6,343 bases of DNA. It comes from JBFXEO01 sp050180015 (GTDB lineage: Bacteria > Bacteroidota > Bacteroidia > Bacteroidales > Tenuifilaceae). The DNA is taken from the NCBI GenBank assembly GCA_050180015.1, contig JBFXEO010000173.1, positions 1-6,343 of the forward strand, read 5' to 3'. Under the pieces are notes generated by a model, which saw only the letters and a list, made by a program, of their open reading frames with translations, was not told where the DNA came from and did no database searches. Numbering within the stretch: the first letter of the stretch is position 1; every line of letters begins with the position of its first letter. This document shows, one piece after another, positions 5,809 through 6,343 of this stretch. The position numbers were made by a program, and so were the translations under genes.

Positions 5809-6343
5809 TTATTCCCTTACGACCTCTTCTGTATAACTACCCAGCCCTTCGGGCCGATTAAACCTGAAACTATTCAGTACCCGGCTAGTTTCTCCCGAAC
5901 GTTTGGTTATAGTTAAAGAATCAACATGCAAGGCTAAATCAATGTTATACATGGATGTAATGGTATCAACAAAAATTACCTTACCCATTTCTTCACCCTG
6001 CTCGTTCAGCCAAGTTTCAAATCCTACAACTCCAATATCGTTTGACAGGTGGCTAACGAGGTAGCTGTACTGGTTCCTTAACTTTGAGTTCTGCTGCATT
6101 GGTACAATGCACTGCTTCAGAACTTCACCGGAAAAAGACGAGAATTTGTTGAACCGCATTGCCAGCTTACTGTACATAACCTTTGCGTACTCAACCCTTG
6201 TTAGCGAACGCTGGCCAACGATAGAGACTAACTTATAGTTTAACTCCACGTTACTCTCCTTACCGTTGCTGGTATATGAAAGTTCACGTGTTTCAATGAT
6301 AGACTTAACCTGCTCGTTGGAGGGTTCTTTACCTTTAGGAAAG
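5809..6343 (-). CDS. Unrecognised protein, C-terminal 177 residues; start outside window
   Basis: The frame is open from the right edge (first full codon Phe at 6342-6340) to TAA at 5809, so the true start lies beyond the window; the GTG at 6249 is an internal Val codon. The visible part has no membrane helix or signal. It begins FPKGKEPSNEQVKSIIETRE and contains a basic helical stretch, RSLTRVEYAKVMYSKLAMRF, then a mixed region (GVVGFETWLNEQGEEMGKVIFVDTIT) and a beta-rich end with DSLTITKRSGETSRVLNSFRFNR. I do not recognise a family and assign no function. A terminator 53 bases downstream marks the end of its transcript, so it is probably a separate unit from the lipoprotein-sigma-ABC cluster. 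Confidence 0.75.
   Translation of the reverse strand, partial: FPKGKEPSNEQVKSIIETRELSYTSNGKESNVELNYKLVSIVGQRSLTRVEYAKVMYSKLAMRFNKFSSFSGEVLKQCIVPMQQNSKLRNQYSYLVSHLSNDIGVVGFETWLNEQGEEMGKVIFVDTITSMYNIDLALHVDSLTITKRSGETSRVLNSFRFNRPEGLGSYTEEVVRE

Noticed and set aside
5809..6249. GTG at 6249 as the start of the right-edge gene
   Set aside because: The frame stays open upstream to the window edge with coding-like composition, so the GTG is an internal Val codon.

Overview
The window reads as a stretch of a Bacteroidota genome, most likely Bacteroidales or a close relative. Four things point there: a TonB-dependent receptor with an N-terminal carboxypeptidase-regulatory-like domain, a TAnnTTTG-type -7 promoter box, very A-rich translation starts without consistent Shine-Dalgarno sites, and an ABC transporter set whose third protein resembles the DUF4857 family known from Bacteroides. 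The assignment is by recognition and no database search was run.

Every supportable gene is on the minus strand. In transcription order (right to left): the C-terminal 177 residues of an unrecognised protein enter from the right edge (stop at 5809) and are followed by a hairpin-plus-T-tract terminator (5687-5755). A 270-base intergenic region (5539-5808) then carries that terminator, a small inverted repeat (5610-5633) and a good -7 box (5568-5575). The main cluster follows: a small lipoprotein (5104-5538), an ECF-type RNA polymerase sigma factor (4457-5041), a membrane-anchored Spy/CpxP/CnrX-like sensor protein (3915-4451), a 139-base gap, an ABC ATPase (2891-3775), a six-helix ABC permease (2203-2871), a DUF4857-like protein with a large extracytoplasmic domain (962-2200), and the start of a TonB-dependent receptor (1-943, running off the left edge).

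From the ATPase onward the gaps are 19, 2 and 18 bases, and the sigma factor and sensor are 5 bases apart. The simplest reading is one or two operons in which an envelope-stress or metal-responsive sigma/sensor pair sits directly upstream of an exporter-like ABC system and an outer-membrane receptor. That functional link is inferred from gene order only.

The TonB receptor frame is broken by an apparent one-base deletion near position 815. The ABC ATPase has a non-canonical signature (MSCGQ) and Asp instead of the catalytic Glu after Walker B. The sensor protein has a Cys-rich tail and almost no cytoplasmic domain with which to act as a classical anti-sigma factor. These are the points most worth a second look. 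No RNA genes, CRISPR arrays or insertion sequences were seen.
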